This document shows, in pieces, positions 8,720 through 15,769 of a stretch of DNA of 64,000 nucleotides. The notes below the pieces were generated by a model. That model was given only the letters and a program-made list of their open reading frames with translations, was not told the origin of the DNA and ran no database searches. Within the stretch, counting starts at the first letter, position 1. Each line of letters begins with the position of its first letter. Origin of the DNA: Streptomyces violaceorubidus (GTDB taxonomy: Bacteria > Actinomycetota > Actinomycetes > Streptomycetales > Streptomycetaceae); NCBI RefSeq assembly GCF_000717995.1, contig NZ_JODM01000004.1:1-64000 (forward strand), given 5' to 3'. Both the position numbers and the translations under genes were made by a program.

Positions 8720-8902
8720 TCAGACGCAGCGGTGGGTGCGGGCGGCGAGTTCGGCGGCCGACCGGTCGCCGTATTCGTTGGAGAAGCCGCACTTCGGGGC
8801 GGTGCAGGCGGCGGTGTGCCGGGTCTGGCCCCGGCCGTTGTTGAACGTGCCGACCTGCACGGGGCCGATGCGGATCACGTCGTAGAAGCGGTTCGGGCGC
8901 AC
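8720..8902 (-). CDS. Mobile-element transfer protein, small
   Basis: The 60-aa product begins MRPNRFYDVIRIGPVQVGT and has CTAPKCGF plus a C-terminal HRC, so it may bind zinc. The GTG at 8911 overlaps the AAAGGAGG site itself and cannot be the start; the GTG at 8902 lies 8 nt from it and is preferred. It belongs to a small family regularly found beside spd and tra genes in Streptomyces elements and usually annotated as mobile element transfer protein. Mechanism unknown. Confidence 0.78.
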   Translation of the reverse strand: MRPNRFYDVIRIGPVQVGTFNNGRGQTRHTAACTAPKCGFSNEYGDRSAAELAARTHRCV

Positions 8903-8917
8903 GCGGGTCACCTCCTT

Positions 8918-9589
8918 TCAGGCGAGTTGGGCGACGATCGCGCCGGCGAGGTCTTCCGGGACCCCGAGGCGAGCGCGCAGGGTGGCGGTGTCGATGTCCG
9001 TGCCGGTGCGCGTGCGGTGCTCGGTGGCGACCTTTCGGGCGTGGTCGACCAGGGCAGGCGGCACCGCGGGGACCGAGGCAGCAGCCGGTGCTTGCGGCAG
9101 TGCCGGGGCAGGCTCCGGCGTTGGGATCTCCGGGACCGGAACCGGCTCCGAGGTCGGTTCGGGCGCCGCGGGGCGGTCCACGACCGGATCGGGCCGGGTC
9201 GCAGGCTCCGGAGCCGGGACGGGGGCCGGGTCGGTGGGAGTGTGGGCGAGGAGGGTGCCGCCGAGGAAGGCCAGGGCGGGCCAGCCGGCGACCAGGATGC
9301 GCAACCAAGCTGGAACGTGGTCGAGGTCGAGGAGTCCCGCGGTGGCGATGTTCGCGCCGAGGGAGGCGACCAGGGCGACCAGGAACCAGAACCAGGCCAG
9401 CTTCGAGCGCTCAGTGCGCAGCCGGTGCCACACCGCGACCAACAGGAGGTCGACGGAGACGGGGTAGGCCCATGCCTTCCATCCGGTCTGTCCGGCCGCT
9501 TCGGCAAGGTCGTGCAGGTGGGCGAAGGACAGGGAACCGGCGATCACGGCCTGAATGAGTACGGCATCGATGCGGATCGAGCGGACCAC
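8918..9589 (-). CDS. DUF2637/SpdB-type membrane protein
   Basis: The 223-aa protein has about four transmembrane helices in the first ~115 residues (WAYPVSVDLLLVAVWHRL, WFWFLVALVASLGANIA). A Pro/Ala/Glu-rich linker follows, then a C-terminal soluble region with HARKVATEHRTRTG. This layout is the DUF2637 family common in AICE spread/transfer loci. GTG start after GGGGAGGTGA. It probably works with TraB at the membrane to move element DNA between hyphal compartments (inference from context). Confidence 0.82.
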   Translation of the reverse strand: MVRSIRIDAVLIQAVIAGSLSFAHLHDLAEAAGQTGWKAWAYPVSVDLLLVAVWHRLRTERSKLAWFWFLVALVASLGANIATAGLLDLDHVPAWLRILVAGWPALAFLGGTLLAHTPTDPAPVPAPEPATRPDPVVDRPAAPEPTSEPVPVPEIPTPEPAPALPQAPAAASVPAVPPALVDHARKVATEHRTRTGTDIDTATLRARLGVPEDLAGAIVAQLA

Positions 9590-9595
9590 GACTCT

Positions 9596-9784
9596 TCACC
9601 TCCCCTCGGAGGGTGAGTCGTCGGCGGGGATCTCGCCGGCGCCGAAGCAGTTCAGGCACATGCCGGTCTGCTGGCCGACCGTCCTGCGCTGGCGTCCGAC
9701 GCGGACGGGGCGGGAGACCTCCCCGGTGCCCTTGCAGGGCGGACACGGGATGGTCTGGGGCGTGGTGGTCTTGCGCGGAGCCAT
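9596..9784 (-). CDS. Small zinc-finger-like protein in the transfer operon
   Basis: The product is 62 aa from the ATG at 9784, preceded by GAAAGGGGGA; the frame is open six codons further up, but that would swallow the ribosome site. It has two CxxC pairs (CPPCKGTGEV and CLNCFGAGEI), resembling a DnaJ zinc-ribbon repeat, separated by a basic stretch RPVRVGRQRR. It lies between traB and the DUF2637 gene. It is likely a nucleic-acid or chaperone-like accessory; function unknown. Confidence 0.75.
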   Translation of the reverse strand: MAPRKTTTPQTIPCPPCKGTGEVSRPVRVGRQRRTVGQQTGMCLNCFGAGEIPADDSPSEGR

Positions 9785-9806
9785 GAGCGATCCCCCTTTC
9801 AAGGGG

Positions 9807-11141
9807 TCAGGGCTGCGAGGTGACCAGCGGCGGGACGGTGGGCATCGGCGGCACCTGCCGGGCCGGGGGCCGGAACGGGGCCAGGAACGGCAGATCCGGG
9901 GTCAGGTGCGCGAACTCCCGGCACACGGCCGCCGCTTCAGCCGGCGTGGTCTCGGGGGTGCGGATGCGGGACCAGCCACCGGAGGTGTCACCGGCCACCG
10001 CGACACCGGGACGATCGGCCCGGATCGAGGTCGCCGCCATCACCGCGTCCGGGGCGATGTCCCCCAGGCCCATTTCGGCGGTCTGCTTGTCGTTGACCCG
10101 GTGGACCACACGGCCGGTGAGCTGGGCCCGCAACGCGGTGGCGCCCCTGCCGAGGTCGGAGCCGAAGCGCTGCCCGCAAACCTCCAGGTAGATGCCGACC
10201 GCACGGGCCATCTGACCCAGCCGCACGAGCTGCATGACCGTCCGGTCGCGGGCCGCTTCGTCCTTCTTCGAGGTGACGAAGAACAGCTCTGCCACCTCAT
10301 CGATCAGGACGATCAGCGGCACCGGCCGCAGCTTCGCGGGCAGGTCCCACACGTCCGAGACACCGTGGAGGGCGAGGAGATCGAAGCGCTCGCTCATTTC
10401 CAGGACCAGCGCGTCTATCAGCCGCCCGGCCATGTCCGGGTCCGTGGCCAGAGCCGACAGGCGGGGCGCGTAGCGGCTGTGCTCGACACCGCGCTTGCAG
10501 TCGATGCCGATCAACCCGACCGGGAGCTTCGCCAGGCCCTTGACCAAGTTCCGCTGGTACACGGACTTGCCGGACTGGTTCGCACCCAGGGTCAGCGCCA
10601 TGGGGACCGCGCGGTAGTCCCGCTCGAAGACCGTGCCGTCCTCCCGCAGGGCCACCGGGACCACGAGGCCGCGGGGCTGTGCGGAGCGCGGAAGGCGGAC
10701 GCGGCGCAGCACGTCGTAGCCCGTCATCCGCAGTTCCACGTAGCCGGGCCGGGTTTCCGCCACGGTGACTGAGTGGACACCGAAGGCGTGGCGCAGCCGT
10801 TCCGAGGAGGTGGCCACGTCGGCGGGCTCCAGGCCGGCCGGGAGACGCAGCGTGATGCGCAGCCCGGTCGAGGAGGGGCGGACGCGTCGGACCTTCGGCG
10901 GCACCGGCCGGACCTCACGGCGGGCCAGGTTGCGCGTCATGAAGGCCCGCAGTCCGGACGGCTGCACCGTGAGTCCGCACACCTCCATCGTGGACGCGTA
11001 CGACCAGGTGAACCGGCCCCACGTCAGCGGCAGGCCCACGGTCGACCAGTACACGCGGGGCGCCCGCTGCTTGGCGTAGCCGAGACCGCCGGCACCCGCT
11101 AAGGCGCCCGTGGCCTCCAGCCACATCGTCAGGTCGCTCAT
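9807..11141 (-). CDS. traB: TraB/FtsK-SpoIIIE-type conjugative DNA translocase
   Basis: The 444-aa P-loop ATPase has Walker A GANQSGKS at residues 186-193 and Walker B VLIDE with Asp281-Glu282. A QRFG-containing segment follows with the C-terminal region that in Tra proteins binds the element's recognition repeats. Such proteins (TraSA of pSAM2, TraB of pSVH1) form membrane hexamers that pump double-stranded DNA between mycelia, with no relaxase needed. The N-terminus is only weakly hydrophobic, so membrane anchoring may need Spd partners. It starts 2 nt after the upstream SCO3933-family gene, so translation is probably coupled. Confidence 0.92.
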   Translation of the reverse strand: MSDLTMWLEATGALAGAGGLGYAKQRAPRVYWSTVGLPLTWGRFTWSYASTMEVCGLTVQPSGLRAFMTRNLARREVRPVPPKVRRVRPSSTGLRITLRLPAGLEPADVATSSERLRHAFGVHSVTVAETRPGYVELRMTGYDVLRRVRLPRSAQPRGLVVPVALREDGTVFERDYRAVPMALTLGANQSGKSVYQRNLVKGLAKLPVGLIGIDCKRGVEHSRYAPRLSALATDPDMAGRLIDALVLEMSERFDLLALHGVSDVWDLPAKLRPVPLIVLIDEVAELFFVTSKKDEAARDRTVMQLVRLGQMARAVGIYLEVCGQRFGSDLGRGATALRAQLTGRVVHRVNDKQTAEMGLGDIAPDAVMAATSIRADRPGVAVAGDTSGGWSRIRTPETTPAEAAAVCREFAHLTPDLPFLAPFRPPARQVPPMPTVPPLVTSQP

Positions 11142-11143
11142 GG

Positions 11144-11473
11144 TCAGGCCGCCGCCGTGATCGCGACCGCGCGGAACGAGATCCCGTGGCGCTTCTGGCC
11201 GTTGAACTCGTTCTCCCAGTCACGGGCCTTGAGGCCGACCACCCGCACCGGCATGCCCGGGGCCAGACCCTCGGGGTAGCCGGTCTCGGGGATGGTGACC
11301 TGGTAGAGGTTGCCCTCTCCGTCGTCCGAGACGAGCAGGCCCACGGTCGACAGGCCCGCACCGGTGTCCCGGTCGATGGCCCGCTCACCGGTCTTCTTGT
11401 TCGCCATCTTCGGTTCCGGCGCGGTCGCCACGAACACGATGGCGGTGGAGAGATCGATCTTGAACGACGGCAT
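11144..11473 (-). CDS. SCO3933-family regulatory protein
   Basis: The 109-aa protein starts MPSFKIDLSTAIVFVATAPE and contains the conserved segment GLLVSDDGEGNLYQVTIPE. This family is routinely encoded directly upstream of traB in Streptomyces integrative elements and is annotated as regulatory, though its action is not established. It is the first gene of the minus-strand rep-tra operon. A likely promoter (TTGAGC at 11523-11518, 17-nt spacer, TAACTC at 11500-11495) precedes it, and the -35 box is inside one operator half-site. Confidence 0.8.
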   Translation of the reverse strand: MPSFKIDLSTAIVFVATAPEPKMANKKTGERAIDRDTGAGLSTVGLLVSDDGEGNLYQVTIPETGYPEGLAPGMPVRVVGLKARDWENEFNGQKRHGISFRAVAITAAA

Positions 11474-11494
11474 AGCTCACTCCAGAGCAGGTCA

Positions 11495-11523
11495 GAGTTA
11501 GGCCCCTTGGACCTCTTGCTCAA
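11495..11523 (-). promoter_or_regulatory. Predicted promoter of the AICE rep-tra operon
   Basis: On the minus strand TTGAGC (11523-11518) and TAACTC (11500-11495) are separated by exactly 17 bp, close to a sigma-70/HrdB-type promoter. The -35 hexamer is the inner end of the 15-bp operator arm at 11518-11532, so repressor binding would block polymerase. Confidence 0.55.
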
Positions 11524-11610
11524 CTTGTTGGTCAAGCTGACACCTAGAGATTGACCCACCGAGAGTGAGACGTCAAGCACTTCGCGCGAACATGTACCAA
11601 CAAGTTGAGC
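11518..11610. promoter_or_regulatory. Split 15-bp palindromic operator between traB operon and korA-like gene
   Basis: gctcaacttgttggt (11518-11532) and accaacaagttgagc (11596-11610) are perfect reverse complements, 63 bp apart, in the divergent intergenic region. Each half-site faces one of the two transcription units. The arrangement is what is expected for a KorSA-type GntR repressor controlling both its own gene and the transfer/replication operon, perhaps by DNA looping. Confidence 0.75.
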
Positions 11611-11630
11611 GAGTGCGTCATGATGGAGGC

Positions 11631-12404
11631 ATGAGCAAGCAGCCGAAGTACCAGCAGGTGGCCGACGCGCTGCGTCGTGAGATCGACAACGGCATGTACG
11701 CCCCTGGGGACCGGTTGCCGTCCGAAGCCGAGCTGGCCAGCCGGTTTGACGCCTCGCGGAACACTGTCCGATCCGGTTTGAGCTTGCTGGTCAGCCAAGG
11801 GCTCGTTACGTCCAGCCAAGGGCTGGGCTACGAAGTGCGGAAGCACGAAGTCTTCGAGCTGAACGCGTCCCGCTTCGAGAACCTGACTTTCCCGCAGAAC
11901 GGCGACGCCTACTCAACCGACGTGACGAACGCCGGCCGCCGCCCGCACCAGACGTTCCGAGTCGAGATGACGCCCACCCCGGAGTACATCGCCGAGCGGC
12001 TCAAGGTGGAAGTCGGCTCCCGGTCCGTGCTGCGCTTCTGTCACCGGTTCGTCGATGACGTGCCGTGGTCTACGCAGGCGACTCACTACCCGGATTGGCT
12101 GATCCAGGAGGCGCCGAGGCTCGCTGAACCAGGCGACATCGACGAAGGCACCACCCGCTACCTGGCTGGCCGAGGGATCGAGCAGGTGGGCTACGCCGAC
12201 GAAATCTCTACCCGGATGCCGACCCCGGAGGAAGCGCGCCTCTTGGAGATCGGTCCCGGTGTACCAGTCCTGCTTTGGACGCGCACGGGTTACACGACCG
12301 AGCGTCCCGCACGCTGCACGGTGACTACCTTCCGCGGGGACCTGAACCGCATGAACTACGAGATTGGCGACCTGGCCGCCCGGAACGAGAACGACGCCAA
12401 GTGA
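11631..12404 (+). CDS. GntR/UTRA-family transcriptional repressor (KorA-like)
   Basis: The 257-aa protein has an N-terminal winged helix-turn-helix (YQQVADALRREIDNGMYAPG...PSEAELASRFDASRNTVR, residues ~7-50) and a C-terminal UTRA effector domain (from about residue 95 to the end). In pSAM2 the equivalent KorSA represses the replication and transfer genes and keeps the element integrated. It is divergent from the rep-tra operon and flanked by the perfect 15-bp inverted repeats. ATG at 11631 follows GGAGG by only 1 nt, an unusually tight spacing; an in-frame ATG upstream at 11592 also exists. It overlaps the next gene by GTGA. Confidence 0.88.
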   Translation: MSKQPKYQQVADALRREIDNGMYAPGDRLPSEAELASRFDASRNTVRSGLSLLVSQGLVTSSQGLGYEVRKHEVFELNASRFENLTFPQNGDAYSTDVTNAGRRPHQTFRVEMTPTPEYIAERLKVEVGSRSVLRFCHRFVDDVPWSTQATHYPDWLIQEAPRLAEPGDIDEGTTRYLAGRGIEQVGYADEISTRMPTPEEARLLEIGPGVPVLLWTRTGYTTERPARCTVTTFRGDLNRMNYEIGDLAARNENDAK

Positions 12405-12964
12405 GAATCACGAGCGCAACACCCGATGACCTTGATCGGCTGCTCAGCTTCCGGACCGAAGCTGCGGAATGGATCAGCCAGCTCGGTAGCGACCAGTGGA
12501 GTCGGCCGTACCCGGCGGACCGCCTCTTGGCGACCATCGAGGCAGGAACAGTCTTCATGCTGAGGGATGGGGAGCGTACCGCCGGCACCATCACACTTAC
12601 GCCCGAGGCCGAGGAAGGGTTGTGGAGCGCCGAGGAACTGGGCGACTGCTCGATGTTCGTGAACAAGCTGACGGTCGCGCGGGAGTACGCCGGACGAGAG
12701 CTTGGAAGCAGACTCCTGGACTGGGCTGGCGATCGCGCGTACCGCGCCGGCGCGAAGTGGCTACGACTCGACGCGTGGACCACCAACGAACGCCTACAGC
12801 GGTACTACCTGGACGAAGGTTTTCAGCACGTGAGGACCGTTCTCGAAGGCAACGCCGTCAACGGCGGACCGCGAGTATCTGGCTGGCTTGCCCAACGCCC
12901 AACCCGTCCAGCCGAACACGGTCTCACCGACGAGACACCGACCCCTGAACCGCTGCGCACCTGA
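12401..12964 (+). CDS. GNAT-family acetyltransferase coupled to the repressor
   Basis: The 187-aa protein starts at the GTG inside the repressor's stop (GTGA, 12401-12404). It has the GNAT core: an MLRDGERTAGTITL beta hairpin, then VNKLTVAREYAGRELGSRLL (acetyl-CoA binding loop of R-E-Y-A-G-R-E-L-G type) and TTNERLQRYYLDEGFQHV near the end. Substrate unknown. The tight coupling suggests it belongs to element maintenance or to modifying a host or repressor target; pSAM2 instead has a Nudix gene (pif) in its regulatory region. Confidence 0.85.
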   Translation: MRITSATPDDLDRLLSFRTEAAEWISQLGSDQWSRPYPADRLLATIEAGTVFMLRDGERTAGTITLTPEAEEGLWSAEELGDCSMFVNKLTVAREYAGRELGSRLLDWAGDRAYRAGAKWLRLDAWTTNERLQRYYLDEGFQHVRTVLEGNAVNGGPRVSGWLAQRPTRPAEHGLTDETPTPEPLRT

Positions 12965-13240
12965 GTTGTTACAGGTTTCTCTACCTCATCAAGCCCCGGC
13001 TGCGCTCCGCTCCGCCGGGCGCGCTTCCCGGCTCCGCTCCGGGCGCCGCTCCTGCCTTCGGCCCGCTCCGCCCGCGCTGCGCCGACGCGCGCCCACACGT
13101 GGATAAGGCCCGAGGCCATGAGTCGATCACCGCATAGAACGGGGCGCGGTCAAAGACGATGCCTCCGGCGGGGGATCGGCCGACACCGGGGGGAGGGGGC
13201 GCCGTCGCCGACCGCGGGCACGTAGTGGCGTGCGTGGTGT
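12965..13240. other. Non-coding AICE segment rich in gctccg repeats
   Basis: No convincing gene is present. From about 13000 to 13090 the DNA is made of imperfect repeats of cgctccg and ggctccg motifs with several short self-complementary stretches. It lies between the acetyltransferase and the large nested palindrome and could be part of an origin or transfer-recognition locus. TraB recognition needs short direct repeats, which are a possible match here. Confidence 0.4.
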
Positions 13241-13392
13241 GCTCCCATCCCGCACACCGTCGACCCAGGCAGAGCCGAGCAGACGCGGCCCAGGGGCGTC
13301 AAGGTCGTTCGTACAGTGGCGCGCTCCACCTTGACGCCCCTGAACCACGCCCGCTCCACGGTGTGTGGGTCGACGGCGTACGGGATGGGAGC
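13241..13392. repeat. 152-bp nested inverted repeat (origin or transfer-locus candidate)
   Basis: The outer arms are 13241-13267 and 13366-13392, 27 nt each and matching at 25 of 27 positions, both differences being G-U compatible. The inner arms are 13291-13305 (caggggcgtcaaggt) and 13328-13342, a perfect 15-bp pair with a 22-nt loop. The DNA could extrude a two-tier cruciform or fold as a structured RNA or single strand. In a rolling-circle element such a structure suggests a double- or single-strand origin, or a clt region. No ORF is convincing here. Confidence 0.75.
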
Positions 13393-13462
13393 TGGGGTAA
13401 GTGGTGGGTTGCTGAAGACCGCCTTCGCGTTACTCCCGGCCGCCCTGAGGCGTCCGTAGGAG

Positions 13463-14023
13463 CTAATCAAAGCCTGGCGCTCTCCCGCCGATCGCATCGC
13501 TCGCAGCACGCATGAACGCCCCGCGTGCTGAGTGACGAGCCCCCTCGAGTGCCGCCTGCTCACTAGTAGCCAACGTGAAGAGGTACTGATCACTGCCGTG
13601 ATTGGCGAGGGAGACGTCATTGGTCACGTCAGCCACGGACTGACAGGCCGTCCACAGCCTGTGGGCAGCCTGCGCCACCTCATCGGGGCCTTCGAGTATG
13701 ACGTTGGCGCACGCCTCTCTCAGGTCAAGGATGGCAGCGTCAACCTCTAAGACGATGGGCGCCACAGGAGCTTCAGGCGCGGGCGAGGGCTTAGTTCGCC
13801 ACAGGTCCTGGATCTTTCGGTCAGCTTCGTGGTACTTCCGCAAAACCTCTAGATAGGCGTCTCGCCTCGCCTCGCGATGCATGATTTTTCGCTGTTCGCG
13901 GCGTTCCGCTTCCTTGTCGCGAAACTCTTGGCGACCCCGAAGCAGGCTGAAGCCACCAGTGAGAGCGACACCGAGCAACGCCCCACTAGCACCAATGGCA
14001 GCACTCCAGCGGTCAACAGCCAT
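13463..14023 (-). CDS. Membrane-anchored hypothetical protein of the AICE
   Basis: The 186-aa protein has one N-terminal transmembrane helix (about residues 8-28, IGASGALLGVALTGGFSLL). A charged coiled-coil-like stretch follows (RGRQEFRDKEAERREQRKIM), then a helical domain. The topology suggests a small membrane sensor or effector; no family recognised. It begins 6 nt after the stop of the chimeric phosphoribosyltransferase, and its GAGGG site overlaps that stop, so in the integrated state it is probably translated from the host gene's transcript. Confidence 0.75.
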   Translation of the reverse strand: MAVDRWSAAIGASGALLGVALTGGFSLLRGRQEFRDKEAERREQRKIMHREARRDAYLEVLRKYHEADRKIQDLWRTKPSPAPEAPVAPIVLEVDAAILDLREACANVILEGPDEVAQAAHRLWTACQSVADVTNDVSLANHGSDQYLFTLATSEQAALEGARHSARGAFMRAASDAIGGRAPGFD

Positions 14024-14029
14024 GGGCCC

Positions 14030-14539
14030 TCAGAGAGCTTCCTTGTTCTGCTTCACAGACTCGCCCGACCTATGTACTGGAGGCAAGACACTCCACGGGA
14101 AGTTGATCCAGTCATCGGTCCGCTTCCACACGTACTCGCACTGGACGAGGGAGTGCGACTTCTCGTAGATCACCGCGCTGCGGACCTCGGCGACCGTGTC
14201 CAGGCAGAAGTCCCGCACCAGCTTGAGCGTCTTGCCGGTGTCGGCGACGTCATCGGTGATCAGGACCTTCTTGTCGGAGAAGTCGATGACGTTGGGGACC
14301 GGCGCGAGCATGACGGGCATGTCGAGCGTGGTCCCGACGCCGGTGTAGAACTCCACGTTCACCAGGTGGATGTTCTTGCAGTCGAGCGCGTACGCCAGCC
14401 CGCCGGCGACGAAGACACCCCCGCGGGCGATGGACAGCACTATGTCCGGCTCGTACCCGTCGTCGGCGACGGCCTGAGCGAGTTCGCGCACGGCGACGCC
14501 GAACTGCTCGTAGGTCAGGTTCTCCCGAACATCACTCAT
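14030..14539 (-). CDS. Phosphoribosyltransferase with element-supplied C-terminus
   Basis: The 169-aa type I phosphoribosyltransferase is of the hypoxanthine/xanthine-PRT-like kind. It has SIARGGVFVAGGLAYAL near residue 35 and the PRPP-binding loop KVLITDDVADTGKTLKLV at residues ~85-102. Residues 1-149 are host sequence; the last 20 residues (SVLPPVHRSGESVKQNKEAL) come from the element, replacing native SVLPPVVRRDGQVLDA. SVLPPV is kept by synonymous codons, so the enzyme probably still works. It likely serves purine salvage; dcd lies immediately upstream on the same strand, 25 nt away. Confidence 0.9.
   Translation of the reverse strand: MSDVRENLTYEQFGVAVRELAQAVADDGYEPDIVLSIARGGVFVAGGLAYALDCKNIHLVNVEFYTGVGTTLDMPVMLAPVPNVIDFSDKKVLITDDVADTGKTLKLVRDFCLDTVAEVRSAVIYEKSHSLVQCEYVWKRTDDWINFPWSVLPPVHRSGESVKQNKEAL
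14091..14095. other. attR core of the AICE
   Basis: The ctcca core falls at codons 149-150 (W-S) of the phosphoribosyltransferase. Sequence above 14095 is host; below it is element DNA that keeps the reading frame open to a new stop at 14030. Confidence 0.75.
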
Positions 14540-14564
14540 GCGCGCGTCCTGCTCGTCACTGGGT

Positions 14565-15140
14565 TCATACCTGGGTCCGATGGAAATTGAGGAAGGAGCG
14601 GGAGGCGGTCGGCCCCCGCTGCCCCTGGTAACGGGACCCGTAGCGCTCGCTCCCGTAGGGGTGCTCGGCCGGCGAGGTGAGCCGGAACATGCACAGCTGC
14701 CCGATCTTCATCCCCGGCCACAGCTTGATCGGGAGGGTCGCGAGGTTGCTCAGCTCCAGCGTCACGTGCCCCGAGAAGCCCGGGTCGATGAACCCGGCGG
14801 TGGAGTGCGTGACGAGCCCGAGCCGCCCGAGCGAGCTCTTCCCCTCCAGCCGCGAGGCGAGGTCGTCGGGGAGGGTGATCACCTCGTACGTGCTGGCCAG
14901 CACGAACTCGCCGGGGTGCAGGATGAACGGCTCGTCGCCCTCCGGCTCCACGAGCCGGGTCAGATCCACCTGCTCGACGGAGGGGTCGATGTGCGGGTAC
15001 CGGTGATTCTCGAACACCCGGAAGTAGCGGTCGAGACGCACGTCGATGCTCGACGGCTGCACCATGGAGTCGTCGAAGGGCTCGATGCGGACCCGTCCGG
15101 CGTCGATCTCGGCCCGGATGTCCTTGTCTGAGAGAAGCAC
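14565..15140 (-). CDS. dcd: dCTP deaminase
   Basis: The 191-aa enzyme deaminates dCTP to dUTP in pyrimidine deoxynucleotide synthesis. It is recognised by [11 protein letters not shown] near residue 28, the [21 protein letters not shown] substrate loop around residues 110-130 and the catalytic-Glu segment HVTLELSN. The C-terminus ends in the usual [11 protein letters not shown] lid. The frame is open far upstream, but the GTG at 15140 gives [13 protein letters not shown], the normal dCTP-deaminase start. It shares the strand with the phosphoribosyltransferase. Confidence 0.95.
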   Translation of the reverse strand: MLLSDKDIRAEIDAGRVRIEPFDDSMVQPSSIDVRLDRYFRVFENHRYPHIDPSVEQVDLTRLVEPEGDEPFILHPGEFVLASTYEVITLPDDLASRLEGKSSLGRLGLVTHSTAGFIDPGFSGHVTLELSNLATLPIKLWPGMKIGQLCMFRLTSPAEHPYGSERYGSRYQGQRGPTASRSFLNFHRTQV

Positions 15141-15663
15141 GCACCGAGGATACGCAAGGCGCGCGGAGCAGCGACAACCGCCGCCGCGCCGCGCGCCCGG
15201 ACCCGTACCTGTACTGCCCTGTACTGCTCCCGCTACCGCTTCTCCGCACCCACCGGCACGGCGCTCCGCAGCCGCGCACACCGCGGACATCGGACGAGCC
15301 GACCGGGGCCGAGTCGCTCGGCCTGCTGCATCGGGAACGAGGTGGCGGTGAACACGTGCCCATCGGCACAGCGGACGACGGTGCGCTCCATCAAGTCCTT
15401 CAAGTCCCTTCCCCAAGAGCCGCGTCTGGCTTACTACCCTGACGACAAAAGCCACAGTACGGGATGAAAGAGACGACTCTCCAGACGGCACTCCGCCCTC
15501 ACGCACACCTCTCCGGGGGCCCCACCGTACGCCCCAACTCGGAGCCCCCGCAGCCTCATCCCCACCCCCGCACGACCACCGGCCCCACGGGCGCGAACAC
15601 CGAGGGCCGGGCATGGGGTAGAGTGAGCGAGCGTCCAGGCACCGACCACGGTCGGCGTCTTAC
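15141..15663. other. Intergenic region between dcd and tRNA-Gly
   Basis: The 523-bp stretch has ORF-like frames but no ribosome site or recognisable protein. It must hold the dcd and tRNA promoters; I could not assign clear -10/-35 boxes. Confidence 0.4.
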
Positions 15664-15737
15664 GCGGGTGTAGTTTAATGGTAGAACATCAGCTTCCCAA
15701 GCTGAGAGCGCGAGTTCGATTCTCGTCACCCGCTCCA
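15664..15737 (+). tRNA. tRNA-Gly (anticodon CCC)
   Basis: The acceptor stem gcgggtg (15664-15670) pairs with cacccgc (15727-15733), followed by discriminator T and an encoded CCA. The D-arm has tagtttaatggtaga. The anticodon loop ttcccaa is closed by tcagc/gctga, giving anticodon CCC for GGG codons. The T-arm loop is ttcgatt. Its 3' half (15692-15738) is repeated perfectly at 26269-26315, marking it as the target of the adjoining island. Confidence 0.97.
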
Positions 15738-15738
15738 T
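15692..15738. repeat. Island attachment repeat, left copy (within tRNA-Gly)
   Basis: This is the 47-bp left copy, covering the anticodon loop, variable region, T-arm, acceptor 3' strand and CCA of the intact tRNA plus one base. It is identical to 26269-26315. Confidence 0.92.
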
Positions 15739-15742
15739 AATC

Positions 15743-15769
15743 AAACCCCAGGTCAGCGATCTGGGGTTT
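15743..15769 (+). terminator. Terminator after tRNA-Gly
   Basis: aaaccccag / ctggggttt forms a 9-bp perfect stem with a 9-nt loop just past the tRNA. It is inside the island, so the element brings its own terminator for the tRNA. Confidence 0.7.

Larger units (their letters stand above)
4694..14095. mobile_element. Actinomycete integrative and conjugative element (AICE), ~9.4 kb
   Basis: The element runs between two copies of the 5-bp core ctcca (4694-4698 and 14091-14095) embedded in the split phosphoribosyltransferase gene. It holds every AICE module: integration (serine integrase), rolling-circle replication (RepSA-like), conjugation (TraB/FtsK translocase plus Spd-like small proteins) and regulation (GntR/UTRA repressor with operator). 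Gene order from rep to traB to the divergent repressor resembles pSAM2-like elements, but the integrase is a large serine recombinase instead of a tyrosine integrase, and the target is a protein gene instead of a tRNA. All modules look intact, so it may be mobile. Confidence 0.9.

Noticed and set aside
15471..15660. Short open frames before the tRNA
   Set aside because: No ribosome site, no recognisable sequence and poor codon pattern.
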